64,000 nt of DNA, from the NCBI GenBank assembly GCA_002150815.3, contig NDFF03000114.1, positions 1 through 64,000 on the forward strand, read 5' to 3'. This document shows positions 46,667 to 58,200 of this stretch, piece by piece. The position numbers were made by a program, and so were the translations under genes. The stretch comes from Grammothele lineata (lineage: Eukaryota > Basidiomycota > Agaricomycetes > Polyporales > Polyporaceae). Below the pieces are notes generated by a model that saw only the letters and a list, made by a program, of their open reading frames with translations, did not search any database and had not been told where the DNA came from. Positions within the stretch are counted from its first letter, which is position 1. Each line of letters opens with the position of its first letter.

Positions 46667-48943
46667 TACACGGGCATCAGCGGCTCGCAAAATTCGCAGA
46701 ACTTGGCTGAGAGAGTGCTTCGAGAGACTTGAAGGTAGAGCGATGCGTGCAAGGAGGTAACCACGAGGCGGGGAGAGGACGGGCAGAATGAACCTAGCTC
46801 GCAGCCGCGATGAACTTGAAGTCCGTTTCTCAACATACAACAGCAACCACGGTCACGTGGTACGTGTACGAGATGGGCGTCTGCGATTCGCGACTGGCGG
46901 CAACGGGCGGAACGCGGCGCTCCTTCGCGCGTCTGGTCGCTCAGAGTCACTGCGTCATCCTCAGACTCAGCTTCAGCTTCGGATCCGGGCTAGTCGAGTC
47001 GCGCCGCCGCATCCTCGCCGTACAGAAGGGGTCAATTAAAGAACACAGAACAGGGCAGAAGGGGAGGCTGAGGATGAAAGAGGAGATCGGGAGGTATTAG
47101 ATCCTCCTCGTACAGTGCGGTTAATTTTCGTCTCGTCTCTCGACGTGGATTCAGTGCTAGCACACACCATCCTACCGTGCCGCATTGCGCGTGTGCCCGC
47201 TGAAAGGGCTATTGTGGCGCAGTGATGGTATCGAGCGTGAGTTCCACTATCATCCCGCTAGCATTTGTACGCTGGACCCCGGAGTGTTGATAGTCGTTGA
47301 TGCAGCAATCGTAGTTGATGTTCTTGTTATGAGCGGCATGTACACCAGGACTGGCGTGCATTGTCCTCCTCTATACTGCCTTGTAACTGTCGATCTTAGG
47401 GTCAGCGACAAAATAATTTGCGTGGGTACGCGCTCTCATAGCTTCAGCCTAATACTCCGAGTACATTGATACCATGTATTGACTGCTTCGCAGGTTTTTA
47501 GGAGATGGTGCGCTTTTAGTATACATCCTCGTATTTTTAACGAACGCACTTCGACCCGCATGCCATGAGTAGTGCCGCGGCGCGCAGGAAAGCACAGGGC
47601 TGGGTGTGGGACTTGCATGTCGCCCATCAATCTCGCTGACAAAGCGAATTTGCATGTAGTGATTTTTCCCAGGCCTGAAGCGCTTCCGTGGCTTCCCAGT
47701 CTGGCGGTCTTCGACCACCGACTGAGTCGTCAAACCTGTCGCGTACTTCTTCCCTTGACCCATGGCCAGCAGACATGTAATGTTTTCGCCAACATTCCGC
47801 TTTGGCATGATCTATGGTAAGGTGGTAAGGTCATCCGTCTTTTTGGATCTACTCCGATAAGCGCACTTCTGACATCACTCGTTCGCACGACGCTCAGCGC
47901 TAGGTCCTTGGACCTGGAGGCACCTACAGTGGCTTTTCATGTATCAGCTAACTCAAGGGCTTTGTGTGGGACGAAGAGCTACGATTGAACGCTTTGGCGA
48001 TTCCGTTGGAGCTTCTGTAGTTGTCGCGATTTGAAGACGAATCAAGAGAATATAGGCCTGCTAATCGCGTGAACTTACCAACTGCCGATTCGCATGGGCG
48101 AAGGCGGAGCTCTCTAGATGTGAAAAATCTACCTAAAGGACTATATGCGGTGCCTTCGTGCGTCGACAATTCGCAATGTCTACTAGGACTGAGGCCTATA
48201 GACCGTAGACGCCACTGCCTCTGTACTATCAATCGTTTTGTCGATAGGCGCCGGCTGGATTAGGTGGAACTTTGGCCCAAGCAGCAAAACCTGGACAAGC
48301 CATGACGCATCGCACGACTGGTTACATACATTCATAGTAGCCACAGTCAACAGCGGAGGAAAAGGAAACAACTGAGGCGTTTTATAGGATGGAAGCGGTG
48401 GAAAGGGGGGACTCTGGAAATCACTCAGGCAATCGGAACATAGAACCTGACATACGACCGCTTGACGGAACTCAGTACGATGAACCTTGGAACTCAACGA
48501 TGAGGTCGCCGCAGAGTATCGCCTGGGCATCGATTGCTGTGCATGAGCAAGCTCGGATTATTCAACGCCTCTGAAGCGATGCGCAAGGAACAAAAGGGGT
48601 CTGAGCTGCGATTGCGGGCTGGAGACGGTCGGGTGTGGGCGAGGCAAAGCGGATGGTTCACGAAGACGCTTGGATTGCAGGCCACCCACGGAAACCTGCC
48701 ATGTGAGGCAAGTCTGCCAAAGCCACGCCCACACAAGCCAAACAACCGCCCATTGCGCGGAGCAATCCGAGGGCAATTCTGCTGTCCTGTTACGTAACGC
48801 CCAAGCGTCCTCCCCTGTTCGACTCTCTCCGTTTATAACCGCCCCATGCTCTCTCCGGATCTCCAACTTGCCCCTCCTCTCCTGCATATCTCTCTACGGC
48901 TCCCGCCACTCCTCCGCCCGTAGCCTTCTAGCCAGATATCGAC
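46667..48943. other. Gene-poor interval
   Basis: 2.3 kb between the SAP-domain gene and clp1. The most protein-like open frame is on the minus strand, 47808-47449 (119 codons), starting MPKRNVGENITCLLAMGQGK and containing TGKPRKRFRPGKNHYMQIRF. I recognise no family and cannot tell a decayed gene from chance. Other frames are short. The clp1 promoter lies at the right end. No terminal repeats were noticed. Confidence 0.5.
48832..48838 (+). promoter_or_regulatory. TATA box candidate of clp1
   Basis: TTTATAA lies about 106 nt upstream of the clp1 ATG at 48944. A pyrimidine-rich stretch (CTCCAACTTGCCCCTCCTCT near 48862) lies between the element and the start codon. Both are usual in well-regulated basidiomycete promoters. 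Confidence 0.45.
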
Positions 48944-50323
48944 ATGTCGACCACGGTCTTCCAGCCCATCGGCAAGCGCTTCCTCCTCCGGAAGAGCTCG
49001 AACGTCGAGAACTTCCCCCCCTCCTTCGCTACCCACTCCAAGAAGGCAGATGCACTCGTCTCGGGCCGCGAGGCCTCTCGTAGGCGACGGGCACGCGTCG
49101 TCAGTGGTGCTCCCCTCAAGGTGAAGAAGGCCGTTCTCAACGCGCAGAGGCGCGCTAGCAAGGCGCTCAAATCCGTCAAGGTTGCGCCCACAACGCTTCC
49201 ACCTGCCCCTGTTCCCGTGCCGGCTCCGACTCCCATCCACGCGCCCATTCCCATCGCCAGTTCTTCTCAATCTCTGAAGATCCTCCAAGACGCCGTCGAC
49301 TCCACGCCCAATGTCGCCGCTTTCTGCGCTCAGGAGAAGGGTGCGGACGCGAAGTCGGACGTAATGATGTTCCCGCGCTTCCTTCGTCGCCCTCCTCGCG
49401 AATTCTGGACCCAGGGCATTCGCCGCGAGAACGTCGACGCGTGCGACCCTTGTCTCGCCGGAGTGGACTTGGAGTTCATCAAGCAAGGTCTCGAGGTCAC
49501 TGGTGAAAAGTAAGCGTTGTTGTCTCTTCGCTTTGGCCTCTCGGTCTGACGCGCTCTCCATAGCATGTGGCACCTCGTGAAGAATGCTAAAGTGGATCGC
49601 TCCGCCATGGGCCATGCCTCCTCTCTCCCGAGCGAAGTCAACGTCACCATCGCGGACCACACGATGCTCGAGACCGCGTCCTATCTCCCCCATAGCTTCC
49701 CCACCCACGTCCTTGCGCTTTGGGACCTCCCCATCCTCCACCCGCTCAAATCTGCCCAGGGCGTCAACCCGGAGACGGGCCGCCGGCGGGTCTCTCTAGT
49801 CTGTGCCCACAACGTCGTCCTCGCAGCTCACTGCGCGAAGTGGTTCGAGCTCCCGCGGTCGAAGAACGTCACCGAGACCCGTGTCCAGGTGAACGAAGGT
49901 GGCGCGATGGGCACGCAGATCAACCTCCCGGTCGTTCCCCTCGCCGTCCCCCACCCTCCGACGTTCATGTACCTCCTCCAGACGCTCTACACGCACAAGG
50001 TGTCGTGGCTGCTGGAGCAGCTTGTCCCCGTGCCCAAGCCATCCATGACCCTGCCCACCCCGGAGAACCCGCACCCCAAGAACCCCCACTACATCCTCGA
50101 GACGGGCCGCCGTCTCGCGGCGCGGTACACTCCTCAGGCGATCGTCCAGATGATGAGCACGGTCATCGGCATCTGGCAGAACACGCTCTACCTGGGCATC
50201 ACCGACCGCCGGCTGTGGATCGGCATCGATTGGAGCTGGGACATGCTCCTCACGGGCCTCGCGATGTCCATCGGCCGTCCGGAGCTCGTCCCGCGCCCGC
50301 AGCTGAACGTCAACAAGGCGTAG
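48944..50323 (+). CDS. clp1: Clp1-like protein (clamp connection/sexual development regulator)
   Basis: Exons 48944-49509 and 49564-50323 join in frame (TGE/N/MWHLVKNAK) to 441 residues. The protein resembles the basidiomycete-specific Clp1 family named for Coprinopsis clampless1, which acts downstream of the A/b mating-type homeodomain proteins. Landmarks are MSTTVFQPIGKRFLLRKSSN, FWTQGIRRENVDACDPCLAG, MWHLVKNAKVDRSAMGHASS, DHTMLETASYLPHSFPTHVL, NLPVVPLAVPHPPTFMYLLQ, IGIWQNTLYLGITDRRLWIG and SWDMLLTGLAMSIG. No known enzymatic or DNA-binding domain is visible. In Ustilago, Clp1 interacts with bW and Rbf1; the role here would be cell-cycle release and clamp formation in the dikaryon. No mating-type genes are seen in the window. 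Confidence 0.9.
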
Positions 50324-50799
50324 GCGTGAGCGCCCTAGTGGCGGCGGAGGCGGAGGCGCGTTGTTTGGTCAACCCTTTTGTTCTGAGTATCCCCACTTTT
50401 TGGTTCGGTCGGTCTGCGGCGACACCCTATGCTTCTTCCCTCTCTATATGCACATATTCTCTCTCCGACTTACCTATGCACCTACCATCACACCGACATA
50501 TATGCTCTCTATACTCCTCGCGTTCATATGCTCATATCATCATCGCCAGCGCCACCCTGCCTCGTATTGTTATTATCTTGTACTTCGCCTTGACCAGCAT
50601 CATCGTCTTTGTAGAGGGGAAAGAGAATCGTAGTCGCCGTTTTTGCATTACTGTACAACGTCAATCATTGTAGTATATAATGTGCATTGAGTCTCTTTGC
50701 CTTCATAACCTGACGCGTGTTGCGTGACAACAATAGAGATGGCACAAGTTCGGTAGACTGAAGTTATGGCTTGCTAGTCGTGACACGGAGGAAAAACAA
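50324..50799. other. clp1 3' flank
   Basis: Pyrimidine-rich sequence with several ATATGC and TATATG words; likely the clp1 3' untranslated region and spacer before the tRNA gene. I see no gene. Confidence 0.5.
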
Positions 50800-50885
50800 C
50801 TGCTCCGGAGAGGGTCGAACTCTCGACCTTCCGATTGCGACTAGAAATAACAGTCGGACGCTGTAACCAACTCAGCCACGGAGCA
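50800..50885 (-). tRNA. tRNA-Asn (anticodon GUU) with a 12-nt intron
   Basis: On the minus strand the sequence folds as a cloverleaf: acceptor TGCTCCG pairs with CGGAGCA; the D arm is GCTGAGTTGGTTACAGC; anticodon stem TCCGA pairs with TCGGA; T arm GAGAG-TTCGACC-CTCTC. The anticodon loop is CT-GTT-A followed by a 12-nt insert (TTTCTAGTCGCA) and A, so the intron sits one base 3' of the anticodon, the canonical nuclear position. The sequence around the anticodon matches the ACTGTTA pattern of fungal tRNA-Asn. The discriminator would be G. Confidence 0.9.
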
Positions 50886-51007
50886 TGCAAGTAAGCGCCC
50901 CATGCAAGGTCCTATGATGGCGCTCAAGTCACGCTCGCGTAATTGAATATATGCGTCGGATGAGGGGTTTGGTTTCTTGCTCCCCGACCGCGCCCGACTG
51001 TTGGACC

Positions 51008-53637
51008 ATGGCTAGCTTTGCGACGGACCCGGTCATCGCCGAGCCCTCTCTTGGCTCGAGCAGCCTCGCATCCGACCTCGCTCGCCAGCACTCCGCACAA
51101 AGCCTGGACCAGCACGCCAACGCCGGCTCAGGCGACCCCGACACAGACAACGACGGGCCCGGCAAGAGGAAGAAAGGAACAAAACGGAGGAAGGTCAACC
51201 ATGCCTGTCTGTACTGTCGCCGGAGCCATATGACCTGTGATGAAGGTCGCCCCTGTCAACGTTGGTGCGCGTCCACGTCCTCCTCCTCTTAGCCCGCCCC
51301 GCGCGCCGCCTGACCGCCCCTTCCTCCCCCCTCCTCCCGCCCCCGGCCCGGCGTGCTTGTTCCCACCAAACCTGCGACCTGCGACCTGCAACCCGCACCG
51401 CGCCGCGCGCACGACGTGCAGCATCAAGCGCGAGATCGGCCACCTCTGCCACGACGAGCGGCGGGCGACGTCCGCGAAAGACAAGGAGAAGCCGCCCACG
51501 CCCGCGGGCGCGAACGCGGGGATCACCAACCCTCCCATAGACGTCGCGAGGGCGCTGCCTGGCAAGTCCTCCTCCTCTTGCCGTCTGCCACTATGTACGC
51601 CCCCGGCCCTGCTGACGACCGCGACGCGGACCTTCTCTTCCCCTTCTTCGCGCGCGACGGGTATGCAGCGAGCCAGTACGCGGCGACGTCGGCCTCGATA
51701 CCGATGAATACGACATGGCCCGGCATGGGGATGAGCATGGCCCAGGGGGCGTGGCTCTACCCCCCAGAAACGCTCAGCAACGAGTTTTCCGTTCTATCGT
51801 GAGTCTATATTACCATCCTTTTCACTCTACTTCGTCTTTCTTGCGCATACATACGCACGAGCTGAGAAAGGCTCTTTTCGCCCACCGCCGTTGCGTCGTC
51901 GTCATTCGCTTCGGGTCTTGTGAGCTCGACGGCTGCAGTCCAGGTTTTTGCTGTATGCACCCGTGCTCGATCGTGCCACGTTAGCCTTTCGTCGCTGCCT
52001 CCATGTTCTCTCTGGCTTTTGGGTATGTTTTCGTATCTTCGGCCGCTCGCAGCAGCAGTGAACCCGTTGATCGCCGAAGGCGAGCCTGCCCTGAGCGGAA
52101 GTTTATGCCGTGACGTCATCTTTGATTGGTGATTGGCCAACGGGCGTGGCTGGGGTTTCTCGCGTGGCTGTCGACATGGTGTTGCAGTACGCTTGTCGTG
52201 TGCGTTGCTTTGGCGAGTACTCTAGACGGACGCACTTGACATTCGTGGCATATCGATATCGTGTTGTCGACTTGCTCTTGTCGTCCGATCTTCTCGCTTC
52301 ATTTTTCGAGCGCTATCACAGGTGTTCATGAAGTTTGAACTGACACCTTGTCCCCAGTGACTTCCTAGAATCCCTGGACGATGGGACCTTCTTCAGCCAA
52401 CCACCCGCAGTAACTCCGTCCCTGATGTCCAGTCCGACATACACCAACTCAGTCTCGCTGGGTGTCGACAACCCTTATATTCCACCACCAGGCCTCCCCG
52501 GTGCAGCGCCCACAAACAACACCGCACCCGTCCAGCCACCCGCAAGCCCGGAACGAGATCGAGATAGGCCGGCAGAAGAGTCCGCTCCGGTCGTCCTCCC
52601 CGCTGCCACGAAGACGGAGCGGTTCTTCCTAACGGCGGCCGACCAAGCCTCCGGCTCGCGCAACGAACGATTAAATATGGTCATCCGGAGCAAGTACGAG
52701 GCCGGGCTTCTTAAGCCGTACAACTACGTCAAGGGCTACGCCCGTTTGTCGAGGTGGATGGATAGGAAGTGCGTAATCGCCCCACCGCGTAGCGGCCCTA
52801 TGCCGTCGGCTGACCGCACTTTCCAGTGTGTCTCTGGAGTCGAAGGCCAAGATCCTGCAGCCGTTGTCCGTGCTCCGGCCGAAGTTCAGAGTGAGCCACC
52901 GGGTGTGCAGTCTGGGCGTCTCTAACTACGGTCTGCGGTGTTCCAGGCGATCGCCCAGTCGGAGTCCCTAACAGACATTGTGCGCTCCCCCCGTGCATGA
53001 AGTGCTGGCGTCTCCGCTGACATACCCCGCAGGACCTCGTGTTCATCGAAGAAGCGTTCGAGCGGCTCCTGCTCGACTACGACCGCGTGTTCTCCGCCAT
53101 GGCCATCCCGGCGTGCTTATGGCGCCGGACGGGTGAGATATACAAAGCGAACCGAGAGTTCGCCGAGCTCGTCGGGGTGGACGGATACATGCTTCGTGAT
53201 GTAAGTTCGTTCGTTCGCCGGCGTGCGTTTCGCATTCGAGGGTGGCGCTGACGAGAAGTGCGCACAGGGCCGATTATGCATCTACGAGCTCATGTCGGAG
53301 GACTCTGCGGTCAATTACTGGGAGGTGCGTTCTCATATACCCCTAAGCAAGGCGCTCATAACAGTTAATAACCGGCACGACCTTTCACTTCGCCCTTCAT
53401 CCGTAGAAATACGGCCACGTCGCGTTCGACTCGAACCAAAAAGCGGTCCTGACTTCCTGCGTACTGCGCTTCAAGCCATTACTGCCGTCGTCGGGCGCAA
53501 TAACGCCCGCGCGCGGCAAGGACGCGCAGCCGCCGCCGAGCGAGGAGGGGTTCATCAGCTGCTGCTTCTCGTTCACGATAAGGAGGGACCCGTACGGGAT
53601 CCCGACGCTCATCGTTGGGAACTTCATCAAGTGCTGA
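51008..53637 (+). CDS. ERT1: Zn2Cys6-PAS transcription factor ERT1/AcuK (gluconeogenesis regulator)
   Basis: Nine exons were resolved (51008-51264, 51422-51561, 51669-51798, 52358-52768, 52827-52890, 52947-52979, 53033-53200, 53268-53324, 53407-53637); together they are in frame, 496 residues. The Zn2Cys6 domain reads ACLYCRRSHMTCDEGRPCQR then CIKREIGHLC, preceded by GPGKRKKGTKRRKVN. SDFLESLDDGTFFSQPP and KYEAGLLKPYNYVKGYARLS lead to a PAS-like C-terminus (DLVFIEEAFERLLLDYDRVF; YKANREFAELVGVDGYMLRD) ending TLIVGNFIKC. ERT1/RDS2/AcuK factors switch gluconeogenic and non-fermentable carbon genes. Intron 2 (51562-51668) needs a GC donor (CTG/GCAAGT); intron 3 is 559 nt, unusually long. An in-frame ATG at 50951 would add 19 residues; I prefer 51008. 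Confidence 0.9.
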
Positions 53638-55274
53638 GCGCCGCGCGCTCCGGACGCTGAACGTGAAAGCCAAACGCTGTATTGGGAAGGTGCTCACGCA
53701 GGCTCGACAGGCTCAAGCTCAAGCTCAGACTCAAGCTTCGATTTAGCTGGGGCCGCGGAACGGTGGCGTCCGCGCCGGTCCCGCGATCCGTCTTCCAGGT
53801 TCTGCCCAGGGCAGGAAAGACGCGGATAGATGAGATACAAATGGTGTCGTGCTGCTCGTGCTGTTTGCTGCTGTTTCTGTTCCCGGCCTCGATCGTCTCG
53901 GTGCTCGATTTGTCTCCGTATCTCCCTCTCTTTGCTCTCTGTCTCTCTCGGTTTGCTTGCTTTGCTGATTCTCCCAGAGTCCAGACCTCAGACTACAAAC
54001 ACAATACATGTACAATCACTAGGACGTACACGTGTCTTCGTCGTGCGTCCGGCTCACCGCCTCTAACCACGCGGAGTTCATTCGTCGTCCCCCTTATTCG
54101 CGGCTCGACCAGCGCGGCCACCGCTTGCCTGGCGAGCTGCCCCAGTTCTAGCCCCTTTGTAGTAAGTAGTTAGTTAAGTTAGAAGACCGCAGCCCAATAT
54201 TGTACTCCGAGCCTCGACGTTCTCGTCCACATATGTTCTGTGAGAAGCTGTCACCTGTACTGGGTACGTGGAAGTCGGACCGAGGCTGCGGGCGCACGTT
54301 CGAACGTTCGCGGTTCGTCGCGACTCGTCGGTGTCAGGGACAATGGCCATGGGACTCGGGAGGGAATGTCGATGCCTCGCTCCGACGCGACCGGCCTCGT
54401 GGGCCGCGGACGCAGGGCGGCCGGGGGACCGCACCTGAATAGTGCCGGATTCCAAAGTGTCCTTTTTGTACGGACCGAAACGCCTAGTCGACCGAGGGGC
54501 GGCTGGAATACGTGAGTTGAAGTGAGCAGCCTGAGTTGCATGCATGCACGACGTATTACCAGCAGTATCATTAGCACCGCTTTTCCTACCGATGGAGCAT
54601 GAACTTCAGGTTGGTCGTTGAAGCTGTGGCACCGGCTTCCACCAACAAACTTGTGCTTGGCATGCTCACACACTGTGGCATTGCGCGCGTGTTGGAGGCA
54701 ATGTACTTGTCCCGATGCGGTAGGTACACAGTACCGTCCATCAAACATTGAGATTTCTTAAGTCCCGGGCGGCACGGCAAGTTGCCTCCGCCTCGCGACG
54801 TACATACTACGCGGCGTTTGTCACACCGCCTTTTGGGGTTGTAGAACCAGCCGCGCGCCCTAGAAGGGGGGTCGCAGACGGGTCAGAAAGAAAGTGTGTG
54901 CGCGAGGGTGGCCCCGGACCGCGGGTGCGCGAGCGGCGCGGTGGAGGTGACAACCAGATGCGGGAGCTGATTTGCGCACACTGCGCCCTGGGTCCGCCTG
55001 CGGAGGTTATCACCCGCTCGAAACCAGTCTTTTCGGGGGCGGACCTTTTGATGAGTTCGTGTTTGTGTGTGTAAGTAATTTGGCCATAGCGCTTGTATAT
55101 AGCCTCTTTAGCATGCCCGCGTACATACCCCGCCGACGCGAACTCGCTTGCCCTGTCTCCTTCCCTCCCTCCCTCTCCCCCCCGCTCTCTCCCTCTCGGC
55201 CTGCGTCTGTTCTCGCCTCGCCCCTTCCGTTCTTTGCATTAAACGACTCTTTCACGACCCCGACGACGACAAAC
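53638..55274. other. Long intergenic region upstream of PLC1
   Basis: 1.6 kb. The first part is probably the ERT1 3' flank. A minus-strand open frame at 54748-54251 (165 codons) has no recognisable content. The right end holds a TATATAG word and a long C/T-rich tract (about 55156-55205) just before the PLC1 start, a usual feature of strong fungal promoters. No gene supported. Confidence 0.5.
55096..55102 (+). promoter_or_regulatory. TATA box candidate and CT-rich leader of PLC1
   Basis: TATATAG lies about 175 nt upstream of the ATG at 55275. A run of CCCT/CTCT repeats lies between the two, matching the CT-box core promoter often seen in filamentous fungi. Confidence 0.4.
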
Positions 55275-58200
55275 ATGACGACCGGACCCGTTCAGCACGC
55301 GCCCCGCCTCAGCCGCGCCCTGAACTTGCTCACCACCAAGGGCGAGCCCGTGCCTGCCATCGCCAACGCCCTGCCCGCGCCCGACCCGCACGCGGAGTAC
55401 CAACCGATAAGGCGACGACGTACGGACGGCGGAAGCGGGATTGGCGGGTCGCTCAAGCGCAGGCTGAGCCAGGTCAAAGAGGTGGGCACGTCTGTCGCCC
55501 GCCGCGCGAGCTTCAAGCGGTCCCCATCGACGCCCTCGTCGGTCACGCGCGCGTCGTCGTCGACGTCGCTCGATGACTCCGCCTCGGCGTCGGCGTCGGC
55601 GTCGGAGCCCTCGCTGCTGTCCCCGCCGGAGATGGCGTCCTTCACGCTCTCGCCAACGGCGTGGGTGAAGCGCAGGCGGAGCCACCGCCGTGCCCAGTCC
55701 GAGTCCCTCGGCACGCGCCCACGCGTCAACCGCGCCGTCCCCCGCAATGAGGCACAGGATCCCTCCGAATCCGCCTCCTCTCTCTCTCTCGCTCCCCCGT
55801 CTCCCTCCTACCCACTCGTCAGGATGGCGTCCCTACCAGAATCCCCGCTCACCGAGAAGCAGGCTCAGCAGCAGCCCCAGCAACCCCAGGAGCAGCAGCA
55901 GCAACCTAAGGAGCAGCAACAAGCACCACAAGTAGCTCCACCCCCGGTCGTCGTGTCGCCACCCTCGACAACCTCCCCGACCGTCGCCCAACCCGCCTCG
56001 GGCGTCGACGCGACGGTCCCATCGCTGCTCCGGCAAGGCTGCCCGATGCTCAAGGTGTCCGCGAAAAAGTCCAAGCGGTACATCTTCCGCCTCGACCCCG
56101 AGCAGGGGCAGATCGTCTGGGAGAGCAAGAAGCAGCGATTTATCGCGATCGACAACATCAAGGAGTTCCGCGCCGGAGCCGACGCGCGCTACGACCGCGA
56201 GCAGCTGCAGCTCGCGCCCGAGTACGAGGACAAGTGGCTCACCGTCGTCTACGTCCTCGACGGCGGCTACAAGACGCTGCACATGATCGCCGCTACGCGC
56301 GAGATTTTTCAGATGTGGGACACGACGCTCCGCCGGCAGTATGCTATCCGCCAGCAGCTGATGAGCGGGCAGGGCGGGGCGGACGCGACGGAGGCGGTAT
56401 GGGAGAAGCAGTTTTGGAAGGGCGCGGACGAGGAGCAGGACCAGCGGCTCGACTTCGACGACGTGGAGCGGTTATGCCGGAGGCTGAACATCAACCCGTC
56501 GCGCGAGGACCTCATGCGCCGGTTCAAGCAGGCGGACGTGCAGAACCGCGGATACCTGGATTTCAACGACTTCAAACGGTTCGTCAAGAGCCTGAAGGCG
56601 CGCCCTGAGGTAGACCGGCTGTTCAAGAAGATCACGAGCGGGGAGCCGCTCATGACGTACCCGCATTTTGAGCGGTTCATGGACCAGTCGCAGAAGGTGC
56701 GCACGAGCTCGTTGCCTGTTCATGAGCTGCTTTATTGACCAGATCCGTGGCAGACGGCTCTTGGCAAGGACGAGCTGGAACACCTCTTTCTGCGTTATGC
56801 GGTGCCAAACCCCAACAAGCCACCGAGTTCTCCGCCCCAGACGTCGCTCGACCTCGCGATGCAGTCCGTCGCTATCTCCGACAAGATACCCAACTCCCCT
56901 CCTCCGTCTGCTGATGCAACGCCCTCGCCGCCGTTCACGGTGGAGACGGCGACGATGACTTTGAGTAACTTCACCGCCTTCCTGCTCTCCCCGGATAACT
57001 CGGCGTTCGGGGACCAGCACGGGCGGGTGCACCACGACATGACGCGGCCGCTTCCCGAGTACTTTATCTCGTCCTCGCACAACACCTACTTGGTCGGGCA
57101 CCAGCTCGTGGGTGAGAGCACGGTGGAAGGTTACATCCGGGCGCTCCTGCACTCGTGCCGGTCCGTCGAACTCGACATCTACGATGGCGAGCCAGAGCCA
57201 GTCGTCTACCACGGGCGCACGCTCACGTCGAAGGTGTCGGTACGCGACATCTGCTCTGCCATCGCCAAGTACGCCTTCGTCGCAAGCCCGTACCCGATCA
57301 TCATCTCGGCGGAGATACACTGTGGAGTGCAGCAGCAGGTGCTGCTCGTCCAGATCATGAAGGAGGTGTTTGGGGACGCGCTCGTGTGGGCGCCCGTGGA
57401 CAACCGCCCAAAGATCGAGGCGCTTCCGAGCCCGGAGGAGTTGAAGGGCCGGGTGATGCTCAAGGCGAAGAACATGTTCCTCGTCGCGGAGCAGGCTGCG
57501 GCTGCTGCTGCGGCCGCGGGGACGGTGGCAGCCCCCGTCGAGAGCGAGACGTCGACGGATACGAGCGCGTCCGACTCGGAATTCGCGCAGGAGGTCAAGC
57601 AGGTCAAGCAAGAGTTCCGCCATGCGCGCGAGAGCGAAGCCGAGCTCATCAAGGGTGAGTGTGCGCCCTTGTGCGCGGCGGTTCTTTCGTTCTTCTTTTT
57701 GAATGTTCGCGCGCTCATCCCATCGCCTCTGCATAGATCTCAAGTCTGACCTCAAGGCAGAGTTCAAGAAGGCGCGCGGAAAGCTCAGCCGGATGCGCTC
57801 CCCGAACAAGTCGCCGCCTCCCACCGCGACTGGGAGCGGTGCTCCGCCGCAGTCCCCGCCCGCGACGACGCCCAAGGTGAAGATGTCGATGGAGCTTGTC
57901 TCGCTGCTCGTGTACACGGTCGGCGTCAAGTGCCGCGGGATCAACAAGAAGGAGGAGTATGCGCCTGAGCATCTGTTCTCGCTCTCGGAGAACACCGCGA
58001 ACCGGCTGCTCAAGCAGGCGATGATCGACCTTATCAAGCACAACCGCACTCACCTCGTCCGGACATACCCCAAGGGCACACGGATTGGCTCGACAAACTA
58101 CGAACCGCATAGGTTCTGGTCTGCAGGATGCCAGCTTGTCGCGCTCAACTGGCAGACGTTTGGTGAGTCCTGCCTTCATTTGTTGGATACGCGTAGTCAG

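Noticed and set aside
48833..49741. A 302-codon minus-strand frame opposite clp1
   Set aside because: It lies antisense to the clearly conserved clp1 exons and comes from GC-rich codon bias; its Arg/Gly-rich translation has no family character.
54972..55274. Upstream extension of the PLC1 reading frame
   Set aside because: It reads through the TATATAG word and the CT-rich tract, which look like promoter and leader; the ATG at 55275 is the better start.
56472..58049. A 525-codon minus-strand frame opposite PLC1
   Set aside because: It is the antisense shadow of the X and Y box exons and runs across PLC1 introns.
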